A stretch of 64,000 nucleotides of DNA, from the NCBI GenBank assembly GCA_039805905.1, contig JBDIVM010000002.1, positions 434,001 through 498,000 of the forward strand, given 5' to 3'. The notes beneath the pieces were generated by a model. It made no database searches. It was not told where the DNA came from and saw only the letters and a list, made by a program, of their open reading frames with translations. This document shows, piece by piece, positions 1 through 8,543 of the stretch. Positions within the stretch are counted from its first letter, which is position 1. Every line of letters starts with the position of its first letter. This DNA comes from Thermohalobaculum sp039805905 (GTDB lineage Bacteria > Pseudomonadota > Alphaproteobacteria > Rhodobacterales > Rhodobacteraceae). The position numbers and the translations under genes were made by a program.

Positions 1-260
1 ACCACCACCAGCATCACCCCGGTCAGACGGTCGACCCGGATCGACCACTCGGACTGAAGGTCGCCCGACTCGATGAAGCGCATCAGCGTGATCGACTGCG
101 CCTCGCCATGGATGGTGAAGAAGGCGATCCAGCTCAGCACGCAGCAGATGAAGAGGATGGCGGTCGGGATGAACATCGCCAGCTTCTCGCCGGTAAACCG
201 GTTGAAGAAGCCCGCGATGACGGCGCCGGCCAGCGGCAGGATCAGGATGGCCGTATACAT
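1..260 (-). CDS. nuoL: NADH-quinone oxidoreductase subunit L, N-terminal fragment (cut by window edge)
   Basis: Antiporter-like proton-pumping membrane subunit of respiratory complex I. Only the first 86 or so residues are present; the rest lies outside the window to the left. The visible part starts MYTAILILPLAGAVIAGFFN and continues through a second hydrophobic helix (FIPTAILFICCVLSW), then a stretch typical of the NuoL N-terminus (EWSIRVDRLTGVML). It follows nuoK after only 7 bases in the same operon. The identity rests on these N-terminal features and on its position as the expected next gene after nuoK. Confidence 0.93.
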   Translation of the reverse strand, partial: MYTAILILPLAGAVIAGFFNRFTGEKLAMFIPTAILFICCVLSWIAFFTIHGEAQSITLMRFIESGDLQSEWSIRVDRLTGVMLVV

Positions 261-267
261 GCGGCGC

Positions 268-600
268 TTACCCCTTCATCATGTTGACGTCTTCCACCGC
301 GATCGTGCCGCGGTTGCGGAAGAAGCAGACGAGAATGGCGAGACCGATCGCAGCCTCGGCCGCCGCGACAGTCAGGACGAAGAGCGCGAAGACCTGACCG
401 ACGAGGTCGCCCAGATGGGCCGAGAACGCCACGAAGTTGATGTTGACCGCCAGGAGCATCAGCTCGATCGACATCAGGATGACGATCACGTTCTTGCGGT
501 TCAGGAAGATGCCGAACACGCCGATCACGAACAGCATCGCCGCGACGCTGAGATAGGCCTCGAGGCCGACGCCTCCGATCAGGTCCACATGCCCCTCCAT
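268..600 (-). CDS. nuoK: NADH-quinone oxidoreductase subunit K
   Basis: Small membrane subunit of complex I, equivalent to mitochondrial ND4L, part of the proton-translocating arm. The 110 residues form three transmembrane helices. The family core RKNVIVILMSIELMLLAVN, with the buried Glu in the second helix, is intact, and a second conserved Glu lies in the AAAEAAIGLAI helix. The start at 600 gives about nine residues more than the usual 101; it is preceded by a purine-rich GAGGGGGAG, and no better in-frame start is seen. It lies 13 bases after nuoJ and 7 before nuoL. Confidence 0.96.
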   Translation of the reverse strand: MEGHVDLIGGVGLEAYLSVAAMLFVIGVFGIFLNRKNVIVILMSIELMLLAVNINFVAFSAHLGDLVGQVFALFVLTVAAAEAAIGLAILVCFFRNRGTIAVEDVNMMKG

Positions 601-613
601 GCCGCGCTCCCCC

Positions 614-1228
614 TCAGACGCCCTGGCCCGGCTCGACGTCGCGCAGCTCGACCGAGGCCGCGCGGTCGCGGTAGATCTGCTTCAGCACGTCCTGCCGCTT
701 GATGTCCGGGCGGTGGTAAAGCGTCAGCACGATGGCGCCGATCATCGCCACCAGCAGGATCAGCCCTGCCGCCTGGAAGAGATAGATGTAGCGGTCGTAG
801 AGGATCATCCCCAGCGCCTCGACATTGCCGATGTCGGCCGGCGCAGGCGTGGCGGCCGCCCGCATCTCGGGCGCGGCGCCGGCGATGACCCAGTGACCGA
901 TCACCAGGCCGATCTCGACGAGCAGGATGAGCCCCACCAGCCCGCCCAGCGGCAGGTAGTCCGCCAGACCCTGGCGAAGCGCAGTGAAGTCCACGTCGAG
1001 CATCATCACCACGAACAGGAACAGCACCGCGACCGCGCCGACATAGACGATCACCAGCAGCATGGCGACGAACTCGGCGCCGAGCAGCACCATCAGCCCC
1101 GCCGCCGAGAAGAAGCCGAGGATCAGCCACAGCACCGAATGCACCGGGTTCCGAGCCAGGACGACGAGCAGGCCCGAGGCCACCGCCACGGAGGCGAAGA
1201 CGTAGAAGGCCAGGGCGGTCAGGGTCAT
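614..1228 (-). CDS. nuoJ: NADH-quinone oxidoreductase subunit J
   Basis: Membrane subunit of complex I, equivalent to ND6, 204 residues. Five hydrophobic helices are visible, including the characteristic third helix with VIVYVGAVAVLFLFVVMML, which carries the pi-bulge involved in coupling. The frame is open upstream to 1420, but the start at MTLTALAFYVFASVA fits family length and membrane topology, and the upstream extension is charged and low in hydrophobicity. A 46-base gap separates it from nuoI, slightly looser than elsewhere in the operon. Confidence 0.95.
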   Translation of the reverse strand: MTLTALAFYVFASVAVASGLLVVLARNPVHSVLWLILGFFSAAGLMVLLGAEFVAMLLVIVYVGAVAVLFLFVVMMLDVDFTALRQGLADYLPLGGLVGLILLVEIGLVIGHWVIAGAAPEMRAAATPAPADIGNVEALGMILYDRYIYLFQAAGLILLVAMIGAIVLTLYHRPDIKRQDVLKQIYRDRAASVELRDVEPGQGV

Positions 1229-1274
1229 GGTTCCCTCATTCTTCCAGGATGCGCCGCGGCGCACCGTTGCGCCG

Positions 1275-1766
1275 TCACCGGTACGGCGCGTCCAGTTCAA
1301 TATTCCGCGCGATCTCGCGCTCCCAGCGCTCGCCGTTCGCGAGCAGCTTCTCCTTGTTGTAGAACAGCTCCTCGCGGGTCTCGGTGGCAAACTCGAAGTT
1401 CGGTCCCTCGACGATCGCATCGACCGGGCAGGCCTCCTGGCAGAAGCCGCAGTAGATGCACTTCGTCATGTCGATGTCATATTTCGTCGTCCGGCGCGAA
1501 CCGTCCTCGCGCTCCTCGGCCTCGATCGTGATGGCCTGGGCGGGGCAGATCGCCTCGCAGAGTTTGCAGGCGATGCAGCGCTCCTCGCCGCTGGGATACC
1601 GCCTCAGCGCGTGTTCGCCGCGGAAACGGGGGCTCAGCGGCCCCTTCTCGAACGGATAGTTAACCGTCGCCTTGGGCTTGAAGAAGTACTTCATGCCCAG
1701 CCGGAACCCGGAAAGGATATCGGCCAGCAGGAAGTAGCGGACCGCCTTGTCGAACGGGATACCCAT
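1275..1766 (-). CDS. nuoI: NADH-quinone oxidoreductase subunit I (two 4Fe-4S clusters)
   Basis: Peripheral iron-sulfur subunit of complex I carrying clusters N6a and N6b, which pass electrons towards NuoB. The 163-residue protein has two complete 4Fe-4S motifs: C64/C67/C70/C74 in CIACKLCEAICP and C103/C106/C109/C113 in CIYCGFCQEACP. The frame is open further upstream, but MGIPFDKAVRYF matches the usual short N-terminal helix, and starting there leaves one base between this gene and nuoH, in keeping with the packing of the operon. Confidence 0.96.
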   Translation of the reverse strand: MGIPFDKAVRYFLLADILSGFRLGMKYFFKPKATVNYPFEKGPLSPRFRGEHALRRYPSGEERCIACKLCEAICPAQAITIEAEEREDGSRRTTKYDIDMTKCIYCGFCQEACPVDAIVEGPNFEFATETREELFYNKEKLLANGERWEREIARNIELDAPYR

Positions 1767-1767
1767 C

Positions 1768-2799
1768 TCAGACTCCCACCGCGAAGCGGGCATAGCCCAC
1801 CACATCGAGCCTCGCGAGGATCGCCGCGATCACCACCCAGCCCAGCGACATCGGCAGGAACACCTTCCAGCCCAGACGCATCAGCTGGTCGTAGCGGTAG
1901 CGCGGTACGATCGCCTTGGTCATCGCGAAGATGAAGAAGAAGAACACCACCTTGGCGGCGAACCACAGCACGCCGTCGGGCAGGCCCGGGATCGGGCTCA
2001 GCCAGCCGCCGAAGAACAGGATCGTCATCAGCGCGCACATGAGCACGATGTTCATGTACTCGCCGATCATGAAGAGCAGGTAGGGCGTCGAGGAGTACTC
2101 GACCTGGTAGCCCGCCACCAGCTCCGACTCCGCCTCGGGCAGGTCGAAGGGAGGGCGGTTGGTCTCGGCATGGGCGCTGATGAAGAAGATCGCCATCATC
2201 GGGAAATGCGGCAGCCAGTACCAGCTGAGGAACCCGAAACGGCCGTCCTGGGCACGCACGATCTCGGTAAGGTTCAGCGAGCCGGTCGAGATCAGCACGC
2301 CCACGATGATCAGCCCGATCGAGACCTCGTAACTGACCATCTGCGCCGCCGACCGCAGCGCGCCGAGGAACGGGTATTTCGAGTTTGACGCCCAGCCACC
2401 CATGATGATGCCGTAGACGCCGAGCGACGAGATGGCGAAGATGTAGAGGATCCCGACATTGAGATCCGAGATCACCCAGCCGTCCGCGAAGGGGATCACT
2501 GCCCAGGCGATGGTCGCCAGCACGAAGGTGATCAGGGGCGCGATCAGGAACACCACCTTGTCGGCGCCGGCAGGGACGACGATCTCCTTCAGCACGAACT
2601 TGATGAAGTCGGCGAAGGACTGGAACAACCCCCAGGGCCCCACCACGTTCGGACCGCGGCGGAGTTGCACCGCCGCCCAGACCTTGCGGTCCATGTAGAG
2701 CAGGAAGGCGAGGCTCACCAGGATCACCACCGTGACCGCGAGGCACTGGGCCACGATGATCAGGAAGATGCCGAGGTCGGAATCCAGGAACTCAGTCAT
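1768..2799 (-). CDS. nuoH: NADH-quinone oxidoreductase subunit H
   Basis: Membrane subunit of complex I, equivalent to ND1, 343 residues with about eight transmembrane helices. It forms much of the quinone chamber and the link to the hydrophilic arm. Family hallmarks are visible: YMDRKVWAAVQLRRGPNVVG near the N-terminus, the acidic loop ETNRPPFDLPEAESELVAGY and the following EYSS. Its end is one base from the nuoI start, and its start is four bases from the nuoG stop, so translational coupling is likely. Confidence 0.97.
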   Translation of the reverse strand: MTEFLDSDLGIFLIIVAQCLAVTVVILVSLAFLLYMDRKVWAAVQLRRGPNVVGPWGLFQSFADFIKFVLKEIVVPAGADKVVFLIAPLITFVLATIAWAVIPFADGWVISDLNVGILYIFAISSLGVYGIIMGGWASNSKYPFLGALRSAAQMVSYEVSIGLIIVGVLISTGSLNLTEIVRAQDGRFGFLSWYWLPHFPMMAIFFISAHAETNRPPFDLPEAESELVAGYQVEYSSTPYLLFMIGEYMNIVLMCALMTILFFGGWLSPIPGLPDGVLWFAAKVVFFFFIFAMTKAIVPRYRYDQLMRLGWKVFLPMSLGWVVIAAILARLDVVGYARFAVGV

Positions 2800-2803
2800 C
2801 TGC

Positions 2804-4834
2804 TCACTCCGCCGCCATCGCGCGGTTGCGCCGTGCCGCCAGCCGGCTCAACTCCGCCATCACCTCGCTCGCCCGGCAAACCGGGTTGACGAGATAGTGA
2901 TCGGCGACCGCAGAGGCGAAGGGCTGCGCGTCCGTCTTCCCGGCCGGAACCGCGGTCCACGCGTTTTCCGGCACCTCGTCCAGCGCGCCCAGATGCGGAT
3001 GCGCCGCGAACAGCTTCGCCCGCAGCTGCGTCAGGCTGTCGAAGGGCAGGGTCTTTCCCAACTGCGCCGACAGCGCCCGAAGGATCGCCCAGTCCTCGCG
3101 GGCATCGCCCGGCGGGAAACCGGCGCGGTTGGCCATCTGCGGCCGACCCTCTGTGTTGACATAGATACCGGACTGCTCGGTCCAGGCAGGGCCCGGCAGG
3201 ATCACGTCGGCCCGGTGTGCGCCACGGTCGCCATGGCTGCCCTGGTAGACGACAAAGGCACCCGCGGGCATGTCGATCTCGTCGGCGCCGAGATTGTAGA
3301 CGAACTTCGCGCCTCCAAGCGCCCCCGCAACCCCGCCCGCATGGGTGAAGCCCAGATCCATCGCACCGACACGGGCCGCCGCCGTGTGCAGCACCAGGAG
3401 CTTCGCGCCCGCCTCGGCGGCCAGCGCCATGACATGGCCGAGCACCGCCGCGCCATCCGGGCGTGCCAGGGCGCCCTGCCCAACGATCACCAGCGGGTTC
3501 GCCACGCCCTCCATGTGTCCGACGAGCGTCGCACGAGTCGCCCCTGTCAGGGTATCTGGCCCGGCACCGATCCGGTCGTGCGGGTAGGTCAGGTCGACAT
3601 CGGGTCCGATCGCCACCACCTTCGCGCCCAGCGTCCAGGCCTTGCGGATGCGGGCGTTCAGCACCGGCGCCTCGGCGCGCGGATTGGTTCCGACGAGCAG
3701 GATCGCGCGCGACGCCTCGATGTCCTCGATCCGCGCCGTGCCGACATAGCCGGAGCGGTTGCCCGCGGGCAGTGCCGCGCCGTCCTGCCGGCAGTCATGG
3801 CGGTCCGAGCCGAGCGAGGCCAGGAGCTGCTTCAGTGCAAAGACCGGCTCGACCGGAACCAGGTCACCCGCAACCGCGGCAATATCACCGCCTGCCGCCT
3901 TCACGGCCGCCGCCACGGCTGCAAAGCCTTCCGGCCAGCTTGCGGGCCTGAGCCTGCCGTTCTCGCGCACATAAGGACGGTCCAGCCGCTGGCGCCGCAG
4001 CCCGTCCCAGATGAAACGCGAGCGGTCCGCCAGCCACTCCTCGTTCACCCCGTCATGGTTGCGGGGCAGGATCCGCATCACCTCGCGGCCGCGCACGTCG
4101 ACCCGGATGTTGCTGCCCAGCGCGTCCATCACGTCAATCGACTGGGTCTTGGTCAATTCCCAGGGCCGGGCGGTGAAGGCGTAGGGCTTCGAAGTCAACG
4201 CGCCGACCGGGCAGAGGTCGATCACGTTGCCCTGCAGCTCGGAGGTGAGCGCGGCATCGAGATAACTCACGATCTCGGAGTCCTCACCCCGCCCGGTCTG
4301 GCCCATCTCCGGCACGCCGGCAACCTCGGTGATGAAGCGTACGCAGCGGGTGCACGAGATGCATCGCGTCATCTCGGTCTTGACAAGCGGCCCGAGGTCG
4401 ATGTCGATCGCCGCGCGCTTCGGCTCGCGGTAGCGCGAGAAATCGACGCCATAGGCCATCGCCTGGTCCTGCAGGTCGCACTCGCCGCCCTGGTCGCAGA
4501 TCGGGCAGTCGAGCGGGTGGTTGATGAGCAGGAACTCCATCACCCCCTCGCGCGCCTTGCGGACCATCGGCGAGTTGGTCTTAACGACCGGCGGCGCGCC
4601 GTCTGGCCCGGGACGGAGGTCCTTGACCTGCATGTGGCAGGATGCCTGCGGCTTCGGCGGGCCGCCGGCAATCTCGACCAGGCACATGCGGCAGTTGCCG
4701 GCGATGGACAGGCGCTCGTGGTAGCAGAAGCGCGGGATCTGGATCCCGGCCTGCTCGCATGCCTGGATCAGGGTCAGCCTGGGGTCGACCTCGACCTCGG
4801 CGCCGTCGATGATGATCTTGCGCAGGTCAGACAT
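2804..4834 (-). CDS. nuoG: NADH-quinone oxidoreductase subunit G
   Basis: The large iron-sulfur subunit of complex I, 676 residues, related to molybdopterin oxidoreductases but without the cofactor. The N-terminus carries a 2Fe-2S ferredoxin-like domain (CYHERLSIAGNCRMCLVE), then the His-Cys cluster region (CPICDQGGECDLQDQ) and the 4Fe-4S motif CISCTRCVRF. The length matches the short alphaproteobacterial and mitochondrial type (NDUFS1) rather than the roughly 900-residue enterobacterial form. The start at MSDLRKIIIDG was chosen over a frame extension to 4882 because the ferredoxin fold begins there. Its first eight bases overlap the small upstream frame at 4827-5036. Confidence 0.96.
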   Translation of the reverse strand: MSDLRKIIIDGAEVEVDPRLTLIQACEQAGIQIPRFCYHERLSIAGNCRMCLVEIAGGPPKPQASCHMQVKDLRPGPDGAPPVVKTNSPMVRKAREGVMEFLLINHPLDCPICDQGGECDLQDQAMAYGVDFSRYREPKRAAIDIDLGPLVKTEMTRCISCTRCVRFITEVAGVPEMGQTGRGEDSEIVSYLDAALTSELQGNVIDLCPVGALTSKPYAFTARPWELTKTQSIDVMDALGSNIRVDVRGREVMRILPRNHDGVNEEWLADRSRFIWDGLRRQRLDRPYVRENGRLRPASWPEGFAAVAAAVKAAGGDIAAVAGDLVPVEPVFALKQLLASLGSDRHDCRQDGAALPAGNRSGYVGTARIEDIEASRAILLVGTNPRAEAPVLNARIRKAWTLGAKVVAIGPDVDLTYPHDRIGAGPDTLTGATRATLVGHMEGVANPLVIVGQGALARPDGAAVLGHVMALAAEAGAKLLVLHTAAARVGAMDLGFTHAGGVAGALGGAKFVYNLGADEIDMPAGAFVVYQGSHGDRGAHRADVILPGPAWTEQSGIYVNTEGRPQMANRAGFPPGDAREDWAILRALSAQLGKTLPFDSLTQLRAKLFAAHPHLGALDEVPENAWTAVPAGKTDAQPFASAVADHYLVNPVCRASEVMAELSRLAARRNRAMAAE

Positions 4835-5036
4835 CGGTCTGCCGCTCCTGCATTGCTCCATCGTCCATACCCGCAGCGCCACCCGGCACCATGGTCTTCA
4901 GCCGGAAAACCAGGGCGCGGACCGTCCTGACCGTCGCGTGTTGCAGATCGGTGGCCGCACGTACTCGCGCGCCGATCCGGTGCTCTGCGTGGCGCTCGAT
5001 CATCCGAGGCAAATACATCTCGACCGAATGGCACAT
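4827..5036 (-). CDS. Small hypothetical protein between nuoF and nuoG
   Basis: A 69-residue reading frame that exactly fills the gap between nuoF and nuoG. It starts five bases after the nuoF stop, has a GGAG sequence eight bases before its ATG, and its stop codon overlaps the nuoG start by eight bases. Third-position GC is high but lower than in the neighbouring nuo genes. The protein is basic, has no transmembrane segment or cysteine motif, and no family was recognised. Extra small frames inside nuo operons are known from Rhodobacter and Paracoccus; whether this one is translated, or only couples nuoF to nuoG, cannot be told from sequence. Confidence 0.5.
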   Translation of the reverse strand: MCHSVEMYLPRMIERHAEHRIGARVRAATDLQHATVRTVRALVFRLKTMVPGGAAGMDDGAMQERQTDV

Positions 5037-5041
5037 CCGCT

Positions 5042-6337
5042 CTACTCCGCCGCCACGGCGCTGACGCGCCCGGTGCGCTTCGCCCTGATCCGGTCCTCGA
5101 TCTCGTCGCGGAAGTGCCGGATCAGGCCCTGGATCGGCCAGGCTGCTGCATCGCCCAGCGCACAGATGGTGTGACCCTCGACCTGCTTTGTGACGCTTTG
5201 CAGCATGTCGATCTCCTCGATCGCGGCGTCACCGGTCACCAGGCGCTCCATGACCCGCATCATCCAGCCGGTGCCCTCGCGGCAGGGCGTGCACTGACCG
5301 CAACTCTCATGCTTGTAGAACTTGCTGAGCCGCCAGATCGCCTTGATCACGTCGGTCGACTGGTCCATCACGATCACCGCCGCCGTGCCGAGCCCGGATT
5401 TCAGCGAGATCAGCCCGTCGAAATCCATGATCGCATCCTCGCAGAGGTTCGCGGGCAGGATCGGCACCGAGGAACCGCCGGGGATCACCGCCTTCAGGTT
5501 CTTCCAGCCGCCGCGCACCCCACCGCAATGGGTCTCGAGCAGCTCCTTGAGCGGGATCGACATGACGTCCTCGACCACGCAGGGCGCGTTCACATGGCCG
5601 GAGATGGCGAAGATCTTGGTGCCGGTGTTGTTCGGCCGGCCGAAGCCCGCAAACCACGTGGCACCCCGGCGCAGGATGGTCGGGACGACCGCGATCGACT
5701 CGACGTTGTTGACCGTCGTCGGGCAGCCATAGACGCCGCAGGCCGCGGGGAAGGGCGGCTTCAGCCGCGGCATGCCCTTCTTGCCCTCGAGACTTTCCAG
5801 CAGCGCCGTCTCCTCGCCGCAGATATAGGCGCCGGCGCCGTGATGCAGGTAGAGATCGAAGTTGAAGCCCGACTTGGCCGCGTTCTTGCCGAGGAGCCCC
5901 GCCTCGTAGCACTCGTCGATCGCGGCCTGCAGCGCCTCGCGCTCGCGGACATATTCACCGCGTACGTAGATGTAGGCGGTATTCGCCCCCATGGCGAACG
6001 AGGCGATCAGGCAGCCTTCGATCAGCGTGTGCGGATCGTGGCGCATGATCTCGCGGTCCTTGCAGGTGCCGGGCTCGGATTCATCCGCATTGACCACCAG
6101 ATAGCCTGGCCGGCCGTCCGACTGCTTGGGCATGAACGACCATTTGAGCCCGGTCGGGAACCCGGCCCCGCCGCGGCCGCGCAGGCCGGAGTCCTTGATT
6201 TCCTGAATGATCTTGTCACGCCCCAGCGCGATCAGGTCGGCGGTCCGGTCCCAGTGTCCGCGCGCCATCGCGCCCCTCAGCGATCGGTCGCGCATGCCGT
6301 AGAGGTTGGTGAAGATGCGGTCCTTGTCCTCGATCAT
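5042..6337 (-). CDS. nuoF: NADH-quinone oxidoreductase subunit F (NADH- and FMN-binding)
   Basis: The subunit where NADH is oxidised: it binds NADH, FMN and 4Fe-4S cluster N3. The 431 residues show the glycine-rich nucleotide loop GRGGAGFPTGLKW, the FMN region YLVVNADESEPGTCKDRE, and the cluster motif SCGQCTPCREGTGW with the fourth cysteine in HTICALGD near the C-terminus. The start MIEDKDRIFTNLYG lies six bases after the nuoE stop. Length and motifs are standard. Confidence 0.97.
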   Translation of the reverse strand: MIEDKDRIFTNLYGMRDRSLRGAMARGHWDRTADLIALGRDKIIQEIKDSGLRGRGGAGFPTGLKWSFMPKQSDGRPGYLVVNADESEPGTCKDREIMRHDPHTLIEGCLIASFAMGANTAYIYVRGEYVREREALQAAIDECYEAGLLGKNAAKSGFNFDLYLHHGAGAYICGEETALLESLEGKKGMPRLKPPFPAACGVYGCPTTVNNVESIAVVPTILRRGATWFAGFGRPNNTGTKIFAISGHVNAPCVVEDVMSIPLKELLETHCGGVRGGWKNLKAVIPGGSSVPILPANLCEDAIMDFDGLISLKSGLGTAAVIVMDQSTDVIKAIWRLSKFYKHESCGQCTPCREGTGWMMRVMERLVTGDAAIEEIDMLQSVTKQVEGHTICALGDAAAWPIQGLIRHFRDEIEDRIRAKRTGRVSAVAAE

Positions 6338-6343
6338 GACCTC

Positions 6344-7339
6344 TCACCCCTTCCCAGCCAGCGCCCGGGCTTGGGCGACCCAGTCTTCGCGCTCGATCCG
6401 GCCCTTGAACTTCAGCCGCGCATCGACCCAGGCGATCTCGGTCTCGGTCCACGCGGCAATCTGGTCGTAGTGATAGACGCCAAGCTCGTGCAGGAGTCGT
6501 TCGAGCTTGGGGCCGACGCCCTTGATCAGTTTCAGGTCGTCCGGCTGCCCGCCGCGCGCTGCTGTCAGCAGCGCGGGCTTCGTGCCCTCCGCCTCGGGCG
6601 CAGTCCCGGCAACCCTTGGCGCCGGCGTCGGCTCCACCGGCCTTGGCATCGCCTTCGCCTGCACGTCCGCGCCGGTGATCCGAGCGACGGTATCGCCCTT
6701 CTCCAGGGCCAGCGTGATCGAGGCGTTCGCCTCGTGCGCCTTGCCGCCCTTGAGCGAGGTCAGGCCGTTGACCGGCTCCGACGCGAAACGGCTGTTCTGC
6801 GGGCCGGGCCGCGGCACCTCGCCGCGCGCAAAGGCATTGATCAGCGCTTCGAGCTTCTCCGCCGTCAGGTCCTCGTAATAGTCCTTGCCGATCTGTGCCA
6901 TCGGGGCGTTCGTGCAGGCGCCGAGGCACTCGACCTCCTCCCAGGAGAACTTGCCGTCCGCGCTCAGCTCATGCGGATGCGCCGCAATCCTTTTCTTGCA
7001 GACGCCGATCAGATCCTCGGCGCCGCAGATCATGCAGGAGGTGGTGCCGCAGACCTGGATATGCGCAACCGAACCGACCGGCTGCAGCTGGAACATGAAG
7101 TAGAAGGTGGCAACCTCAAGCACCCGGATCTCCGCCATGTCGAGCATCTTCGCCACATGCTCGATCATCGGCCGGGTGACCCAGCCCTCCTGCTCCTGGC
7201 CGCGCCAGAGGAGCGGGATCACCGCGCTGGCCTGCCGGCCGGTGGGATACTTGGCAATCTGACGCTCCGCCCAAGCCTGGTTGGCCGGCGTGAAGGCGAA
7301 GCTTTCGGGCTGGTCAGGGTGCAGGCGGCGCAGACTCAC
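6344..7339 (-). CDS. nuoE: NADH-quinone oxidoreductase subunit E with C-terminal extension
   Basis: Thioredoxin-fold 2Fe-2S (N1a) subunit of the NADH-oxidising module. The first 165 or so residues are the normal domain, with cluster cysteines in CGTTSCMICG and CLGAC. A further 165 residues follow: an Ala/Pro-rich linker and then a helix-hairpin-like domain (LKLIKGVGPKLERLLHELGV), as seen in NuoE of Rhodobacterales. A GTG start at 7339 is chosen because it overlaps the nuoD stop by four bases (GTGA) and begins the usual SLRRLHPDQPESF N-terminus; frame continuing upstream lies inside nuoD. Total 331 residues, about twice the enterobacterial length. Confidence 0.93.
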   Translation of the reverse strand: MSLRRLHPDQPESFAFTPANQAWAERQIAKYPTGRQASAVIPLLWRGQEQEGWVTRPMIEHVAKMLDMAEIRVLEVATFYFMFQLQPVGSVAHIQVCGTTSCMICGAEDLIGVCKKRIAAHPHELSADGKFSWEEVECLGACTNAPMAQIGKDYYEDLTAEKLEALINAFARGEVPRPGPQNSRFASEPVNGLTSLKGGKAHEANASITLALEKGDTVARITGADVQAKAMPRPVEPTPAPRVAGTAPEAEGTKPALLTAARGGQPDDLKLIKGVGPKLERLLHELGVYHYDQIAAWTETEIAWVDARLKFKGRIEREDWVAQARALAGKG

Positions 7340-8541
7340 CGGTCGATCTCCCCGAACACGACATCGAGCGACCCGATAATCGCCGAGCAGTCGGCGAGCT
7401 GGTGGCCGCGGGCGATGTGATCCATGGCGGCGAGGTGCGGATAGCCCGGTGCCCGGATCTTGGCCTTGTAGGGCCTGTTGGTGCCGTCGGCGACGAGATA
7501 GACGCCGAATTCGCCCTTCGGCGCCTCGACGCAGGCATAGGTCTCGCCCGCCGGCACGTGGAATCCCTCGGTGTAGAGCTTGAAGTGGTGGATGAGGGCC
7601 TCCATCGAGGTCTTCATCTCGGCGCGGGGTGGCGGCGAGAACTTGTGGTTCCGGGTCACCACCGGTTCTCCCTGGCACTTATCCATCTTTTCAAGGGCCT
7701 GGCGCATGATCTTGATGGACTCGCGCATCTCCTCCATGCGGCAGAGATAGCGGTCGTAGCAGTCGCCGTGCTTGCCGACGGGGATCAGGAAGTCGAAGTC
7801 CGAGTAGCACTCGTAGGGCTGCGCGCGCCGCAGATCCCAGGCCCAGCCGGAGCCGCGGACCATCACGCCCGAGAAGCCGAAGGCCTGAGCCTCATCGAGG
7901 CTGACGACGCCGATGTCGACATTGCGCTGCTTGAAGATGCGGTTGTCGGTCAGCAGCGTTTCGAGGTCGTGGAGCACCTGCGGGAACTCTTCGGTCCACT
8001 GCCAGATGTCGTCGCAGAGCTTGGGAGGCAGGTCCTGGTGCACGCCACCCGGGCGGAAATAGGCGGCATGGAGCCGTGCCCCGCAGGCGCGCTCGTAGAA
8101 CAGCATCAGCTTCTCGCGCTCCTCGAAGCCCCAGAGCGGCGGGGTCAGCGCGCCGACGTCCATCGCCTGTGTGGTCACGTTCAGCAGATGGTTCAGGATC
8201 CGCCCGATCTCGGAGTAGAGCACCCGGATCAGCGAGCCGCGATAGGGCACGTCGATCCCGGCCAGTTTCTCGATCGCCAGGCACCAGGCATGCTCCTGGT
8301 TCATCGGCGCGACATAATCGAGCCGGTCGAAATAGGGCAGGTTCTGCAGGTAGGTGCGGCTCTCCATCAGCTTCTCGGTGCCGCGGTGCAGCAGGCCGAT
8401 ATGCGGGTCGCAGCGCTCGACAATCTCGCCGTCCAGCTCCAGAACCAGCCGCAGAACGCCATGCGCAGCAGGGTGTTGCGGGCCGAAGTTGATGTTGAAA
8501 TTGCGGATGCGCTGCTCGCCGTCCGGCCTGGTCCCGTCCAT
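7336..8541 (-). CDS. nuoD: NADH-quinone oxidoreductase subunit D
   Basis: The 49-kDa-type subunit of complex I, lining the quinone site with NuoB; evolutionarily related to the large subunit of NiFe hydrogenases but lacking the nickel-binding cysteines. The 401-residue protein starts MDGTRPDGEQRIRNFNINFG and contains the quinone-site loop GPQHPAAHGVLRLVLELDGE and the HIGLLHRGTEKL segment. The start was placed here, not at the longer frame opening at 8781, because the family N-terminus begins at this point. Two bases separate it from the 60-aa membrane protein gene upstream. Confidence 0.97.
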   Translation of the reverse strand: MDGTRPDGEQRIRNFNINFGPQHPAAHGVLRLVLELDGEIVERCDPHIGLLHRGTEKLMESRTYLQNLPYFDRLDYVAPMNQEHAWCLAIEKLAGIDVPYRGSLIRVLYSEIGRILNHLLNVTTQAMDVGALTPPLWGFEEREKLMLFYERACGARLHAAYFRPGGVHQDLPPKLCDDIWQWTEEFPQVLHDLETLLTDNRIFKQRNVDIGVVSLDEAQAFGFSGVMVRGSGWAWDLRRAQPYECYSDFDFLIPVGKHGDCYDRYLCRMEEMRESIKIMRQALEKMDKCQGEPVVTRNHKFSPPPRAEMKTSMEALIHHFKLYTEGFHVPAGETYACVEAPKGEFGVYLVADGTNRPYKAKIRAPGYPHLAAMDHIARGHQLADCSAIIGSLDVVFGEIDR

Positions 8542-8543
8542 CG

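Noticed and set aside
2732..4930. A 732-residue open frame antisense to nuoG
   Set aside because: It mirrors the coding gene on the opposite strand, is rich in Arg/Ala/His as expected of antisense frames in high-GC DNA, and shows no family motif.
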